Source of the DNA: Saprospiraceae bacterium
GTDB lineage: Bacteria; Bacteroidota; Bacteroidia; Chitinophagales; Saprospiraceae
Assembly (NCBI GenBank): GCA_013214355.1
Contig: JABSSL010000007.1
Coordinates: 1 to 64,000, forward strand
DNA length: 64,000 nucleotides
Direction: 5' to 3'
Shown: positions 34,133-44,045 of the stretch, in pieces
Layout of the letters: each line of letters opens with the position of its first letter
How positions within the stretch are numbered: the first letter of the stretch is position 1
Notes under the pieces: generated by a model
The model's input: only the letters and a program-made list of their open reading frames with translations
Database searches by the model: none
What the model was told of the DNA's origin: nothing
Made by a program: the position numbers and the translations under genes

Positions 34133-35767
34133 TTAAGTCTGTATCACACCGGGATTAAATTTAGCTACTGGCGCATTGTTGGCAGCTTCTATACCGGCTG
34201 AAATCCAGGATCTGGTTTCTAGTGGATTAATGATGGCATCTACCCAAAGTCGCGCGGCTGCGTAATAGGGCGTAGTCTGTTTATCATACCGCCCTTTAAT
34301 TTCTTCGAATAGGCGCTTCTCCTCTTCGGGATCTGGTGCTTTCCCTTGAGCTTTCAAGGAAGCTACCCGAATCTGCGTCAAGGTTTTAGCCGCTTGCGCT
34401 CCTCCCATCACGGCTACTTTGGCCGTTGGCCAGGCTACGATTAACCGAGGATCATAGGCTTTCCCACACATCGCATAATTACCAGCGCCATAAGAATTAC
34501 CCATCACAACGGTAAACTTAGGAACGGTGGAATTAGAAACCGCATTGACCATTTTCGCACCATCCTTGATAATACCGCCATGCTCGGATCGCGTACCGAC
34601 CATAAATCCGGTAACATCATGAAGGAATACGAGTGGTATCTTTTTTTGGTTGCAATTTAAGATGAAGCGAGTGGCTTTGTCCGCAGAATCGGAGTAGATG
34701 ACACCTCCAAATTGCATTTCTCCCTTCTTGTTTTTTATGACCTCCCGATTGTTAGCCACAATGCCTACCGACCAGCCATCGATACGGGCATAAGCACAAA
34801 TGATGGTCTTGCCGTAGTCTTTTTTATACAACGTTAGTTTGGACTCATCTACCAAACGTTTCAAAATTTCGATGGTATTGTAAGGCTTTGTCCGTGCTTC
34901 TGGAAATATCTGGAGGATCTCCTCTTCGGCTTCCTTGGGAGGTAGGGCAGGGGCTCGATTAAAGCCTGCATTTTCGAAAGTTCCCATCTTGTCCACCAAG
35001 TCTCGGATGGTCTCTAGGCATGTCTGATCATCTGGCATCTTATAATCCGTCACACCCGAAATCTCTGATTGCGTGGTTGCTCCACCTAGAGTTTCTTTGT
35101 CCACATCTTCCCCAATAGCGGCCTTCACCAGGTAGGGGCCTGCTAAGAAAATAGAGCCTGTTCCATCCACAATCAATGCCTCGTCGGACATGATGGGCAA
35201 ATAAGCTCCACCCGCTACACAGCTGCCCATGATCGCAGCGATCTGTGGAATGCCCATACTAGACATCTGAGCATTGTTGCGGAAAATGCGTCCGAAATGC
35301 TCCTTGTCCGGAAAGATTTCATCTTGCAAAGGCAGAAATACGCCCGCACTGTCCACCAGGTAAATGATGGGCAAACGATTTTCCATCGCAATCTCCTGCG
35401 CTCGCAAATTCTTCTTGCCAGAAATGGGAAACCACGCGCCAGCTTTTACAGTAGCATCATTGGCAACAATCATGCACTGTCTACCACTGACATGGCCAAT
35501 TCCTACTACCACGCCTCCAGCGGGGCAGCCGCCATATTCCTCGTACATATCATAGCCGACGAAGGCCCCAATTTCAAGAAAAGGCTTGTCTTTATCGATC
35601 AGGTATTCAACTCGTTCGCGAGCGGTGAGTTTTCCTTTGCTATGTTGCTTGGCAATTTTGTTTTCTCCTCCACCTAGCTTAATTTTTTCCAGGCGGTAGT
35701 TCATCTGAGAGAGTAGGAGCTTCAAACTATCTTCGTTCTTGCTCTTTTCAAGATCAATTTTCGTCAT
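34133..35767 (-). CDS. Acyl-CoA carboxylase, carboxyltransferase (beta) subunit, methylcrotonyl-CoA type
   Basis: 544 residues. Transfers carboxyl from carboxybiotin to an acyl-CoA. The crotonase-like double domain is complete: GKLTARERVEYLID near 45, the VAGGAYLPIMSDEA oxyanion region in the first half, and MGNSYGAGNYAMCGKAYDP in the second. The segment FLPLQDEIFPDKEHFGRIF is more like 3-methylcrotonyl-CoA carboxylase (leucine breakdown) than propionyl-CoA carboxylase, but the family call from sequence by eye is not certain. No biotin carboxylase subunit gene is next to it. Confidence 0.88.
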   Translation of the reverse strand: MTKIDLEKSKNEDSLKLLLSQMNYRLEKIKLGGGENKIAKQHSKGKLTARERVEYLIDKDKPFLEIGAFVGYDMYEEYGGCPAGGVVVGIGHVSGRQCMIVANDATVKAGAWFPISGKKNLRAQEIAMENRLPIIYLVDSAGVFLPLQDEIFPDKEHFGRIFRNNAQMSSMGIPQIAAIMGSCVAGGAYLPIMSDEALIVDGTGSIFLAGPYLVKAAIGEDVDKETLGGATTQSEISGVTDYKMPDDQTCLETIRDLVDKMGTFENAGFNRAPALPPKEAEEEILQIFPEARTKPYNTIEILKRLVDESKLTLYKKDYGKTIICAYARIDGWSVGIVANNREVIKNKKGEMQFGGVIYSDSADKATRFILNCNQKKIPLVFLHDVTGFMVGTRSEHGGIIKDGAKMVNAVSNSTVPKFTVVMGNSYGAGNYAMCGKAYDPRLIVAWPTAKVAVMGGAQAAKTLTQIRVASLKAQGKAPDPEEEKRLFEEIKGRYDKQTTPYYAAARLWVDAIINPLETRSWISAGIEAANNAPVAKFNPGVIQT

Positions 35768-35818
35768 GTGTAATTTGTGGTGATGTCAGTTTAGGACTGG
35801 GTACTAGGGCACGATTGA

Positions 35819-37249
35819 TTAATCAATGGGGAAAGCATAGTAGTAGGAGCCAGGATAATGCTCGTAGATTCCTTCTAGCATAACTTTACCGGAGGCTTCC
35901 TCCAGTTCACGGATTAATTCCTTAACAGAACCAATTCGACGATTATCCAAATTGGTAATGATAAAGCCGGGATCCATATTGGTCCTTTCAATCTTACTGC
36001 CGCGATAAATGCTGATCACTTTTACCCCATCGACTTGCATGCGCTTCTTTTCTTCTTTGGTAAGGTTACGCAATTCGAACCCAAGGGTGCGTAGAATAGC
36101 TTCCTCTGAGGAGGAAATCGAAGCTACACTATTGGTTTTGTCTTTGAGGATGATCTCAACTTTGTATGATTTTCCTTTGCGAAGATATTCTACTTGCAGG
36201 AGGTTGCCGGGGCGATATCTACCCAATAGCTCTTGCATTTCAGGTAAAGTCCTAGTCTTTACACCATTGATGCTAATGATCACATCATTCTTCTCTATCC
36301 CAGCGTCTTCCGCGCTTCCGCCTGGACTGATTCGAGTAATGAGTACACCTTCGACGCTGGGTAGTCCCAACTCCTTGGCTTTTCGATTAGTGATTTCATC
36401 AATGTAAACCCCCATAATACCGCGCTGGACCACTCCATAGTCTCTAAGGTCTTTAATTACCTTGCGAACCAAATTGGCTGGGACAGCGAAGGAATAGCCT
36501 TCGTATCGTCCAGATCGAGTGATAATTGCCGTATTTATGCCAATCAATTCTCCATTCGTATTTACTAGAGCCCCTCCACTATTCCCTGGATTAACGGCAG
36601 CATCGGTTTGAATAAAGGACTCAATTCGATCCTGGCCTTCCAGAATATCTATGTTACGTGCTTTGGCACTTACAATACCTGCAGTCACAGTGGATTCTAG
36701 ATCAAATGGACTCCCGACAGCCAATACCCATTCACCAACACGTAAGGAGTCACTGTTGCCAAAAATTAGGTAAGGGAGGTTGTTGCCTTTGATCTTGATC
36801 AAGGCCATGTCCGTAGACGGATCCGTGCCAATCACTTTAGCCTCAAACTCTCGCTTATCGTTTAAGGTCACTTCGATGTCATCTCCTTCCTCTATTACAT
36901 GATTGTTGGTGACGATGTAACCATCCGGGGAGATAATTACTCCAGATCCTGAAGAAGAACTCAGGTTGCTGTTTGATCCCCATAGATCAAAATTTCCACC
37001 TTGTATGGTTCGGATATTTACAACAGCTGGTGTTACGGCTTCTGCGGCGGCGGTAAAGTTAGTTGGTGCAGATGAAAGGAAGAGACGCTCCCTGGAACTG
37101 TTCAGGGGGTCGTCAGAATAAGCTGTATATTTTGCTGGTTGAGAATCCCGAATAAGTATTTCCCGGGGTTCTTCAAAGACGCGGTAGATAAATACAGCAA
37201 TGATCGCACTTAAAATCGAACTAACCGCTATTACACCATATTGCTTCAT
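35819..37249 (-). CDS. HtrA/Deg-family periplasmic serine protease
   Basis: 476 residues, anchored by an N-terminal membrane span (residues 5-23). The catalytic triad is intact: His117 (TNNHVIEEG), Asp147 (DPSTDMALIKI) and Ser224 (NPGNSGGAL). A PDZ domain follows (about 280-375; GVLITRISPGGSAEDAGIEKNDVIISING), then a second, more diverged PDZ-like region to the end. Degrades or refolds misfolded envelope proteins. Monocistronic as far as can be seen. Confidence 0.95.
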   Translation of the reverse strand: MKQYGVIAVSSILSAIIAVFIYRVFEEPREILIRDSQPAKYTAYSDDPLNSSRERLFLSSAPTNFTAAAEAVTPAVVNIRTIQGGNFDLWGSNSNLSSSSGSGVIISPDGYIVTNNHVIEEGDDIEVTLNDKREFEAKVIGTDPSTDMALIKIKGNNLPYLIFGNSDSLRVGEWVLAVGSPFDLESTVTAGIVSAKARNIDILEGQDRIESFIQTDAAVNPGNSGGALVNTNGELIGINTAIITRSGRYEGYSFAVPANLVRKVIKDLRDYGVVQRGIMGVYIDEITNRKAKELGLPSVEGVLITRISPGGSAEDAGIEKNDVIISINGVKTRTLPEMQELLGRYRPGNLLQVEYLRKGKSYKVEIILKDKTNSVASISSSEEAILRTLGFELRNLTKEEKKRMQVDGVKVISIYRGSKIERTNMDPGFIITNLDNRRIGSVKELIRELEEASGKVMLEGIYEHYPGSYYYAFPID

Positions 37250-37564
37250 AAAATCGGGATTACAGATGTTGCACTAAAATAAGCATACGCCATCAATTAA
37301 ACGAAAGTGAAATCAAGAATATCCCTACCGTACAAGCTTTTTTCGATAGAGCAGTAAGTGCCTATCTACAGCATTTAGTCCTGACTAGAGAAAGTCGCTT
37401 GCGCAAAGGGCTTAGTTCTTTAGACGCTAAAATCGCGAGTATATAACGTTTTCCTGCTGTCAAAATTTCATTGACTTGCGGGTATGTTGCTTCTGAAAGA
37501 CGGGATTAAAGCATACTTTTGTGCCTACTTAAAAACAAAGAACTGATTAATAAGTTGTCGAAAT
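37250..37564. other. 315-bp divergent intergenic region
   Basis: Lies between htrA (minus) and the dapF operon (plus). The only clear signal is the plus-strand box listed separately. No small gene or structured RNA recognised. Confidence 0.5.
37514..37521 (+). promoter_or_regulatory. -7 box of the dapF operon
   Basis: TACTTTTG matches TAnnTTTG, 43 bp before the first ATG. The best TTG upstream is 24 nt away (37487-37489), a longer gap than usual. Confidence 0.5.
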
Positions 37565-37807
37565 ATGAGCAAAGAACAGCAGGATGAACGCAAGGATCCA
37601 TTCGATGGGGAGTACATCGGGAATATTTGGGGCTGGCGAAACTCTTTTATCGGCTTAGGTGTAATTCTCTTTATGTTTGTTGTATTAGGTATTAGGGCTG
37701 TGACGATGGATCCCCTCCCAGAAGAAGGAGAGAGCGTGGAATCTACCGATATTCAGGAGACTACGCAAGCTCAGGATACCACGGCTGTACCCCTCAAAAA
37801 CGAATAA
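37565..37807 (+). CDS. Small single-span membrane protein, first gene of dapF operon
   Basis: 80 residues: a hydrophilic N-terminus with GEYIGNIWGWRNSF, one span (about 28-47, FIGLGVILFMFVVLGIRAV), then an acidic Thr/Gln-rich tail of about 30 residues. No family recognised. Only 2 bp separate it from dapF, so it is co-transcribed and probably translationally linked. The tail composition suggests a disordered segment. Confidence 0.65.
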   Translation: MSKEQQDERKDPFDGEYIGNIWGWRNSFIGLGVILFMFVVLGIRAVTMDPLPEEGESVESTDIQETTQAQDTTAVPLKNE

Positions 37808-37809
37808 CT

Positions 37810-38607
37810 ATGGAAATACCTTTTTATAAATATCAAGGTACTGGCAATGACTTTGTCATCATTGATAATCGTGCGCATCCGTATGTGAGTCTCACGGATC
37901 ACAAATTAGTGGAACGTCTTTGTGATCGGAAGTTCGGTGTCGGAGCAGATGGACTTATGCTACTGCAAAACAACCCGGACTATGATTTCGAGATGGTATA
38001 TTTTAATGCGGACGGGTATGAAGGAAGTATGTGTGGGAATGGTGGTCGATGTATTGTTGCCTTTGCACATTTTCTCGGGGCAATAGGAGAGGAATGTCGA
38101 TTTATTGCAGTAGATGGTCCTCATGATGCCAAGGTGCTCTCTGATGGATGGGTAGAACTTAAGATGGTAGATGTAGCGGAAGTAGAAGAAGGAGAGGGCT
38201 TTTATTTCCTAGATACAGGTTCTCCCCACTATGTGGCTTTTGCTCCGGATGTGGCTGAGATTGATGTGGTAGAACAGGGGCGAGCCATTCGATATTCTGA
38301 GCGATTTAAAGCGGAAGGGACAAATGTGAATTTTGTTCAAGCGGATGCGAATCAACTTATCGTAGCAACTTATGAAAGAGGAGTAGAGGATGAAACTTTA
38401 AGTTGTGGTACGGGAGTAACAGCCGCTGCGCTGGCAGCTTCATTACAATCTGGGCAAGCAAATGAAAAGGAAGGGATAACGGATATCCAGGCAAAAGGCG
38501 GAAAGTTGCAAATCAAGTTCACGAAAACCGATAATGGCTTTGAAAATGTCTGGCTTTGTGGGCCAGCTACGCAGGTCTTTCAAGGTACAATTTCAATCGA
38601 AGCATAA
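37810..38607 (+). CDS. dapF: Diaminopimelate epimerase
   Basis: Converts LL- to meso-diaminopimelate for lysine and peptidoglycan. 265 residues. Both catalytic cysteines are present: Cys75 in [10 protein letters not shown] and Cys199 in [12 protein letters not shown]. The start [14 protein letters not shown] is typical. It sits between a small membrane protein (2 bp upstream) and a threonine aldolase (6 bp downstream), a tight three-gene operon. Confidence 0.96.
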   Translation: MEIPFYKYQGTGNDFVIIDNRAHPYVSLTDHKLVERLCDRKFGVGADGLMLLQNNPDYDFEMVYFNADGYEGSMCGNGGRCIVAFAHFLGAIGEECRFIAVDGPHDAKVLSDGWVELKMVDVAEVEEGEGFYFLDTGSPHYVAFAPDVAEIDVVEQGRAIRYSERFKAEGTNVNFVQADANQLIVATYERGVEDETLSCGTGVTAAALAASLQSGQANEKEGITDIQAKGGKLQIKFTKTDNGFENVWLCGPATQVFQGTISIEA

Positions 38608-38613
38608 ACTACT

Positions 38614-39636
38614 ATGATCAACTTAATAAGTGATACCGTAACCAAGCCCACTCCAGGCATGCTAGATGCAATGCTATCTGCGGAGGTAGGCGATGACGTT
38701 TTTAGGGAAGATCCGACCGTAAACGCTTTAGAGGCCAAAGGAGCTGCTCTTTTTGGCAAAGCGGCCGCCCTGTATTGCCCCTCAGGTACGATGACCAACC
38801 AGATTGCTATCAAAGTCCATACTCAGCCTTTAGATGAGGTGATCTGTGATGAATACTCTCATGTCTACCAGTACGAAACCGGTGGCTATGCCTTTAACTC
38901 AGGTGTGAGCATGAATCTGATCAAAGGAACCAACGGTAAAATCACCGCTGATCAGGTGGCTGCAGCCATCAAACCTGTCTATGATTGGCTACCTATAAGT
39001 AAGTTGGTTGTCTTAGAGAATACCTGCAATAAGGGTGGAGGAAGTTACTATTCCCTGGACGAGATTGCTCCCATCACAAACCTTTGCAAGGATCGTGGAT
39101 TGCGTCTACATCTGGATGGAGCTAGATTGTTTAATGCCTTGGTGGAGACTGGCGAATCAACGCAGGCAGTAGGTGACCACTTCGATAGTATTTCCATTTG
39201 TTTATCAAAAGGTTTGGGAGCGCCTGTGGGTTCCCTACTCATTGGTGAGGAGGAGTTTATTCGCCAAGCACGCCGCTTCCGTAAGGTCATGGGAGGCGGG
39301 ATGAGGCAAGCCGGTTTCTTAGCTGCGGCTGGCATCTATGCTTTGGATCACCAAGTGGATCGACTAAAGGAGGACAATGCTAGAGCGAAGGAGATGGGTC
39401 AGGTGTTGGAAGGATTATCCTACGTTGGCGATGTACGCCCGGTGCAATCCAATATCGTCATCTTCGATGTCAAAGCCCCTTGGAGCGCCGCTAGTTTCTT
39501 AGAAAAACTTTCGGAAAAAGGAATTAATGCCTCTCCTTTTGGACCACAAACGGTTCGTTTTGTGATTCATCTGGATGTGAGCCGAGCAATGATTGATCAG
39601 AGTTTGGAGATCCTCAGATCGCTGGATGCCCAATAG
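38614..39636 (+). CDS. PLP-dependent threonine aldolase (GntG/LtaE-like)
   Basis: 340 residues. Cleaves L-threonine or L-allo-threonine to glycine and acetaldehyde. The PLP lysine is Lys199 in [27 protein letters not shown] near 164 holds the cofactor-binding Asp. It opens with [15 protein letters not shown] as in low-specificity enzymes. Last gene of the dapF operon. Confidence 0.9.
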   Translation: MINLISDTVTKPTPGMLDAMLSAEVGDDVFREDPTVNALEAKGAALFGKAAALYCPSGTMTNQIAIKVHTQPLDEVICDEYSHVYQYETGGYAFNSGVSMNLIKGTNGKITADQVAAAIKPVYDWLPISKLVVLENTCNKGGGSYYSLDEIAPITNLCKDRGLRLHLDGARLFNALVETGESTQAVGDHFDSISICLSKGLGAPVGSLLIGEEEFIRQARRFRKVMGGGMRQAGFLAAAGIYALDHQVDRLKEDNARAKEMGQVLEGLSYVGDVRPVQSNIVIFDVKAPWSAASFLEKLSEKGINASPFGPQTVRFVIHLDVSRAMIDQSLEILRSLDAQ

Positions 39637-39654
39637 CCCTTAGATAAGCTTGAT

Positions 39655-40914
39655 TTAGTTGGACCTATCTTCGATTCGCTTACGTTGCTCCTCGCTAAGT
39701 CCAAACTGGAAGTTGATATTGGGGTGATTGAAAATATCACTTTCCTTCATGGCTGGATCATGCCAATCCAGGCTTAGGTCGCAGTCAAAACGTGCCAAGA
39801 TGCTATGGCTTTTACCTTCAGCAAGGCCGATGTTTCTAAAGTGGCAAAGCCCCCAGGTGATCCCCCTGCCATTACCATTGTCCTCAAAAGCATCGGGCAC
39901 GTAAGCCCCCGGTGCAATGGGGAACAAGCTCGATATAGCTGCCACCTCAAAATTTACGCCATCTGGGGCATACTGGATGGTGTTGTGCTCTAAACCATCT
40001 CTACTGACTAAGGCTGCGATACCTTCCTTAAAATGGAATAGTGCTGTTTCATGCCCCGAGTTGATTACTGGATTCAAAGGGTGTTTTTTGAAGGGGCCAA
40101 AGGGGTGGTCTGCTATAGCTAATCCTTGGGCTCGGACTTTGGGAGAACCACCCATTTCCCCCTTGTAATAGACGTAGATTTTACCTTTGTACGCCAGGGC
40201 GTAGGGATCATGAATGACATACTGATCCCAGGTGCCGGCTGGACCGTTTTTGATTACCACCTGATTGGACGGGGTCCAGGGACCATCCGGTGAATCCGCT
40301 ACGGAACAGCCAACTGGACAGTCGTCGCCCTTGGTTCCCGGGCCACCAGGCATCTTGGTATATGCCTGATAATAGAGGTAATATTTCCCCTTCCAGAAGA
40401 GAATACCCGGAGTGGAGACGGATCTCCATCCTGCATAAGGCTTTTCTAGTCGAGGTATGGCAACTCCCTGCTCTTCCCACACGAAGCCATCCTCACTGGT
40501 GGCATACCAAATCTCTGCCAAATCCCAATCTCGTGAGGGGATAGTATCATTGGCTTCTTCAGAACTTCTAGGTGGGGTGGAGGTATTACGACGGGTATAC
40601 CATACGTAGTATTTCCCATTAATTCGCATAATTTTTGTAGCATCCCGACGGGATAAGGTGCCATCCCCATTGCGATAGTCTAGCCCCTCAAGGGGGGTAT
40701 ATTTGAAATTGGAAAAAAGCTCATTGGTAGCTACTTCTAGGGAACCGTAGCTACCCTCGTAGACTCGGTCAAGTGCAGCACTCAAGGGTTGATCTGGTTT
40801 GTTTCTTGGCAAATTGCCGTAGGGAAACCATTCTGCTGCTGCTGGTTCCGCTGGTGCTTGGCAACTCCCCAATAGTAGAATCCACCCAAATACTATCAAT
40901 CTAGCTAAGGACAT
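39655..40914 (-). CDS. GH117-family 3,6-anhydro-L-galactosidase-like lipoprotein, copy 1
   Basis: 419 residues with a lipobox (LLLGSC). GH117 enzymes are five-bladed beta-propellers that remove 3,6-anhydro-L-galactose from the non-reducing end of neoagaro-oligosaccharides. Family markers: NELFSNFKYTPLEGLDYRNGDG, SRRDATKIMRINGKYYVWYTRR near 95 (the likely catalytic Asp region), DWDLAEIWYATSEDGFVWEEQG, a GWRSVSTPGILFWKGKYYLYY blade, and INSGHETALF near 290. Last of a three-gene cassette GH117-DUF5060-GH117. The specificity for agar-type substrate is by family only. Confidence 0.85.
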   Translation of the reverse strand: MSLARLIVFGWILLLGSCQAPAEPAAAEWFPYGNLPRNKPDQPLSAALDRVYEGSYGSLEVATNELFSNFKYTPLEGLDYRNGDGTLSRRDATKIMRINGKYYVWYTRRNTSTPPRSSEEANDTIPSRDWDLAEIWYATSEDGFVWEEQGVAIPRLEKPYAGWRSVSTPGILFWKGKYYLYYQAYTKMPGGPGTKGDDCPVGCSVADSPDGPWTPSNQVVIKNGPAGTWDQYVIHDPYALAYKGKIYVYYKGEMGGSPKVRAQGLAIADHPFGPFKKHPLNPVINSGHETALFHFKEGIAALVSRDGLEHNTIQYAPDGVNFEVAAISSLFPIAPGAYVPDAFEDNGNGRGITWGLCHFRNIGLAEGKSHSILARFDCDLSLDWHDPAMKESDIFNHPNINFQFGLSEEQRKRIEDRSN

Positions 40915-40951
40915 GGTGTTGATTTAGATACGACTTGCTGTATTATACCTA

Positions 40952-42766
40952 TCACATTTTCTTAATCCAGACCACCCAGTCGTTTTCTTGGTCAGCAGGT
41001 GGTAAACTGAGTTCAATGCCTTTGCTAGCAGATACTTTTTGTGGCTGACCAGCAAACTGCCCCGTTTTTGGGTTGTACCAGCGGATAGCATAATGGCCTG
41101 ATAGTTTACCTAATTCGGTCTTCGTTTTTGGCCCCCTTTTCTGATAAATAACTAGGTCACTGTCCCCTTTGGCTAGGACAAAATCATCGTTTTCGGTCCA
41201 ATTGTCCTTAGCTTCCATTTCCCAGTAGGGTATGTCATTTTCTCTAAAGAAATTCAGGGCATGGAGGCATTGATCCCACATCTTGTCCCGGCTTCGCCAA
41301 TCTTCGCAGGTGAGATCGGAATGTTCATGTTCATATCCAAAGTACCACTCGATACCCCAAGCTCCGGCCATCAAAGCCCCCCAGAGGGCATTCTGTCGGG
41401 CGTTGTCATGATCAGGATTGATGTTGTCCGGGACTAAGGAATAGCGATGGTCGCCGGGTTCATCCACGGCGATGGCCCAAGTTTTCTTTCCCGCCTTGGC
41501 TAGTCGGTGCCAGCGCAATACGGCTCCATGGACATTGGCGAAGTCCTCTCGGTTGGTTTGTACGGATAAGCCGGTGTATTTAGATTCTGGCCCTAGGAGA
41601 TCATAGAATTGTTGCCCATTATGGATGACCACATGGTGTCGGTACGGGTCGTTGTCATAAAAATATTGAGCGCAAGCAAGACGTTGAGTGGTGGTCTGCC
41701 ATGGGGTGATGTCCTTTTTCATCCACAAACCGTTTTCCTCTCCGATATTCCAGTTTAAGGCTAGGTGATGACCAAAGCGAGCAATGAGTTCTCGATAGTA
41801 TAATTTTCTTTGGGGACCTACATCTCCGTTATCTAATAAACCTTGGTTCTCCGCTTCTGAAGTTTTGAAATGGAGGAATAAACCCAATTGATCGGCATGT
41901 TCAAAGATGATTTCCCATTGATCTAGTTTGGAAACATCCATCCGTTCATAGTTATCATAGTGCACGTAAGGAAAAACATTCTGATCATCTCCGGCAATAT
42001 TGAGGGTCAAGAAAGAAAATGCATTCAGCCCTTTTGCTGCTAGATAATTCAATGCCCCGATCAAACCTTTCCCTTTTCCACTTTTCCAGCTAGGATCACC
42101 TGCTTTCCAATCCGGCACGTGCGCTTCCCATTTCTTAATAAAATTATCTTTATGACCATCCGTTTTGAAATCCCCATCAAAGTCTTCGTAGGCAAAGACG
42201 TTTTCTGGGGCATCGACACCTGCCTTCAGAAAATATTCTCCGCTTCCAGCAAAGCGCAAGAATGTCCTATTGACGAACTGCAACCGTCCTTTACCTCTAA
42301 AATCTCTTCCCTTTTTATCAGTGTCCGCGACTTGAAAGCTTCCTTTTTGTCCGTCCATAAAACCAGCGCTTTGGCCCGGCCATCGATGTTCTGATACAGC
42401 AATATTTCCTCCTTTACGGAAGGAAACCTCATACTGCCATTCTCCGGTTTCATCTGGAGCAAAATGTACGCGCCATTTATTTCCTTTTGTGGCGGAGGAT
42501 TCCCCGGCATTGCCATCGGCAGCGAAGTAGCCGGGTACTAGGTACTGCCTGTCTCCCTTGCGAAAGATTACCTCCAGGCGATAATTCAGGAAAGGATTGT
42601 AGGTGTGCATTTCTGCCGTTTCTGGTCCATCGAAGGTGAGTGTGATTTTGTGCCACTTTTTGGTTTCTCCGGTGATCTTTGCTGCGGAACTTTGGGCTTC
42701 CATAGGAGTTGGTGCCAACAGGCACAGACCAAGTAAAAGTAGACTAAGTGTGGATAGGAATTTCAT
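40952..42766 (-). CDS. Exported DUF5060-domain glycoside hydrolase-like protein
   Basis: 604 residues from the ATG at 42766 (one could also start at 42784), with a signal peptide ending near MEAQ. An N-terminal beta domain of about 100 residues (KITLTFDGPETAEMHTYNPFLNYRLEVIF, FAPDETGEWQYEVSF) matches DUF5060. A TIM-barrel-like catalytic domain follows (AALNYLAAKGLNAFSFLT-type start, NWNIGEENGLW near 340 with a candidate acid/base Glu, IAVDEPGDHRYS near 430). A C-terminal beta domain ends with DWVVWIKKM. It is sandwiched between two GH117 genes, so a role in marine polysaccharide breakdown is likely. Confidence 0.8.
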   Translation of the reverse strand: MKFLSTLSLLLLGLCLLAPTPMEAQSSAAKITGETKKWHKITLTFDGPETAEMHTYNPFLNYRLEVIFRKGDRQYLVPGYFAADGNAGESSATKGNKWRVHFAPDETGEWQYEVSFRKGGNIAVSEHRWPGQSAGFMDGQKGSFQVADTDKKGRDFRGKGRLQFVNRTFLRFAGSGEYFLKAGVDAPENVFAYEDFDGDFKTDGHKDNFIKKWEAHVPDWKAGDPSWKSGKGKGLIGALNYLAAKGLNAFSFLTLNIAGDDQNVFPYVHYDNYERMDVSKLDQWEIIFEHADQLGLFLHFKTSEAENQGLLDNGDVGPQRKLYYRELIARFGHHLALNWNIGEENGLWMKKDITPWQTTTQRLACAQYFYDNDPYRHHVVIHNGQQFYDLLGPESKYTGLSVQTNREDFANVHGAVLRWHRLAKAGKKTWAIAVDEPGDHRYSLVPDNINPDHDNARQNALWGALMAGAWGIEWYFGYEHEHSDLTCEDWRSRDKMWDQCLHALNFFRENDIPYWEMEAKDNWTENDDFVLAKGDSDLVIYQKRGPKTKTELGKLSGHYAIRWYNPKTGQFAGQPQKVSASKGIELSLPPADQENDWVVWIKKM

Positions 42767-42805
42767 TTCGTTTTGCTTTACCATTTATATAATCTGTTCC
42801 AGTTT

Positions 42806-44044
42806 CTACTGAGCTTCTAGGATTCGTTTCCGTTGCTTGGCATTGAGCCCTTGTCGATAGTATACATCGGGTTGATGTACTACTCTATGCTTCTTCATAT
42901 CTGGATCGTGTATATCTTGACTCAGATCACAATCGAATCGAACTAGTTTGGAACTAAACTTATTCCAATTGCTAGTCACATTAATAAAATGAGCCAAGCC
43001 CCAGGTGATGCCACGTCCATCCTTCGTGTCTGAGAAGGCATCTGGTACGTAGGGGGCTGCAGCGTAGGGCATGAGTTCCGTGATGGATGCGATTTCAAAA
43101 TTTACCCAATCCCGAGCGTACTGAATTGTATTATGTTCTGGACCGTCCTTGTAGACTAGTGCTGCTACTCCTTCTTTAAACGGGAACAATGATGTTTCAT
43201 GTCCAGAAGTGATTACCGGGTTCAATGGATGTTTGGTAAATGGTCCAAGAGGATCTTCTGCTATCGCTAAGCCTTGCATACGAACGAGATGCGGTTTCTC
43301 CCCAAAATCCGATTTATAATAGAGGTAGATCTTCCCATTGTGTACTAAGGGGTAGGGGTCATGGATGGAATATTGATCCCATTCCCCCTCCGCACCATTC
43401 GGGATGACGATCTGGTTATGTGGCGTCCAGGGGCCATCGGGAGAGTCCGCATAGGATACAGCGACGGGGCAATCATCACCGCGCTTACCACTGGCTTCCA
43501 TAAAGCCTTGATAATAGAGGTAATACTTACCTTCCCATTCCAGGATATCCGTAGTGGTGACGGAGCGCCAACCGACCAAAGGCTTCTCTGGGCGTTGAAT
43601 GGCCACACCTTGTTCCTCCCAAGTGAAGCCATCTTTAGAAGTGGCGTACCAAATTTCTGAGAGATCCCAGTCGGAAGAAGGAATGGTGTCATTAGATTTA
43701 GCTGCTCCTTGGGGTGGAGTAGGGGTTTGGCGATGAGTATACCAGACGTAATATTTGTCGTTATAGCGAAGTATTTTCGAAGGATCTCTACGGGAAATGG
43801 TCCCATCATGGTCATGGTAATCGAAGCCTTCTAATTCTGTGTATTTAAACTGACTGAATAGTTCATTGTTCTGGGGTTGCGGGGCGGTATAATCGGTGTA
43901 AATCCGCTCCATCGCTGCGCTCATTTTTCGATCTGGTTTTTCAGTAGGCAGATGGAAGGGGAAACCTGTAGTTGGATCAGGCTTTTTCTGCTGGCAGGAG
44001 AACAAGGTTGCAGTACTTATCAATAGAATAACTAATCTTGGCAT
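42806..44044 (-). CDS. GH117-family 3,6-anhydro-L-galactosidase-like lipoprotein, copy 2
   Basis: 412 residues; lipobox ATLFSC. Collinear with the copy at 39655-40914: NELFSQFKYTELEGFDYHDHDG, SRRDPSKILRYNDKYYVWYTHR, DWDLSEIWYATSKDGF, IHDPYPLVHNGKIYLYY and ITSGHETSLF all recur. The ending differs (Gln-rich QRKRILEAQ). First gene of the cassette, with a promoter about 200 bp upstream. Two paralogues may cover different linkages or chain lengths (inference). Confidence 0.85.
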   Translation of the reverse strand: MPRLVILLISTATLFSCQQKKPDPTTGFPFHLPTEKPDRKMSAAMERIYTDYTAPQPQNNELFSQFKYTELEGFDYHDHDGTISRRDPSKILRYNDKYYVWYTHRQTPTPPQGAAKSNDTIPSSDWDLSEIWYATSKDGFTWEEQGVAIQRPEKPLVGWRSVTTTDILEWEGKYYLYYQGFMEASGKRGDDCPVAVSYADSPDGPWTPHNQIVIPNGAEGEWDQYSIHDPYPLVHNGKIYLYYKSDFGEKPHLVRMQGLAIAEDPLGPFTKHPLNPVITSGHETSLFPFKEGVAALVYKDGPEHNTIQYARDWVNFEIASITELMPYAAAPYVPDAFSDTKDGRGITWGLAHFINVTSNWNKFSSKLVRFDCDLSQDIHDPDMKKHRVVHQPDVYYRQGLNAKQRKRILEAQ

Positions 44045-44045
44045 A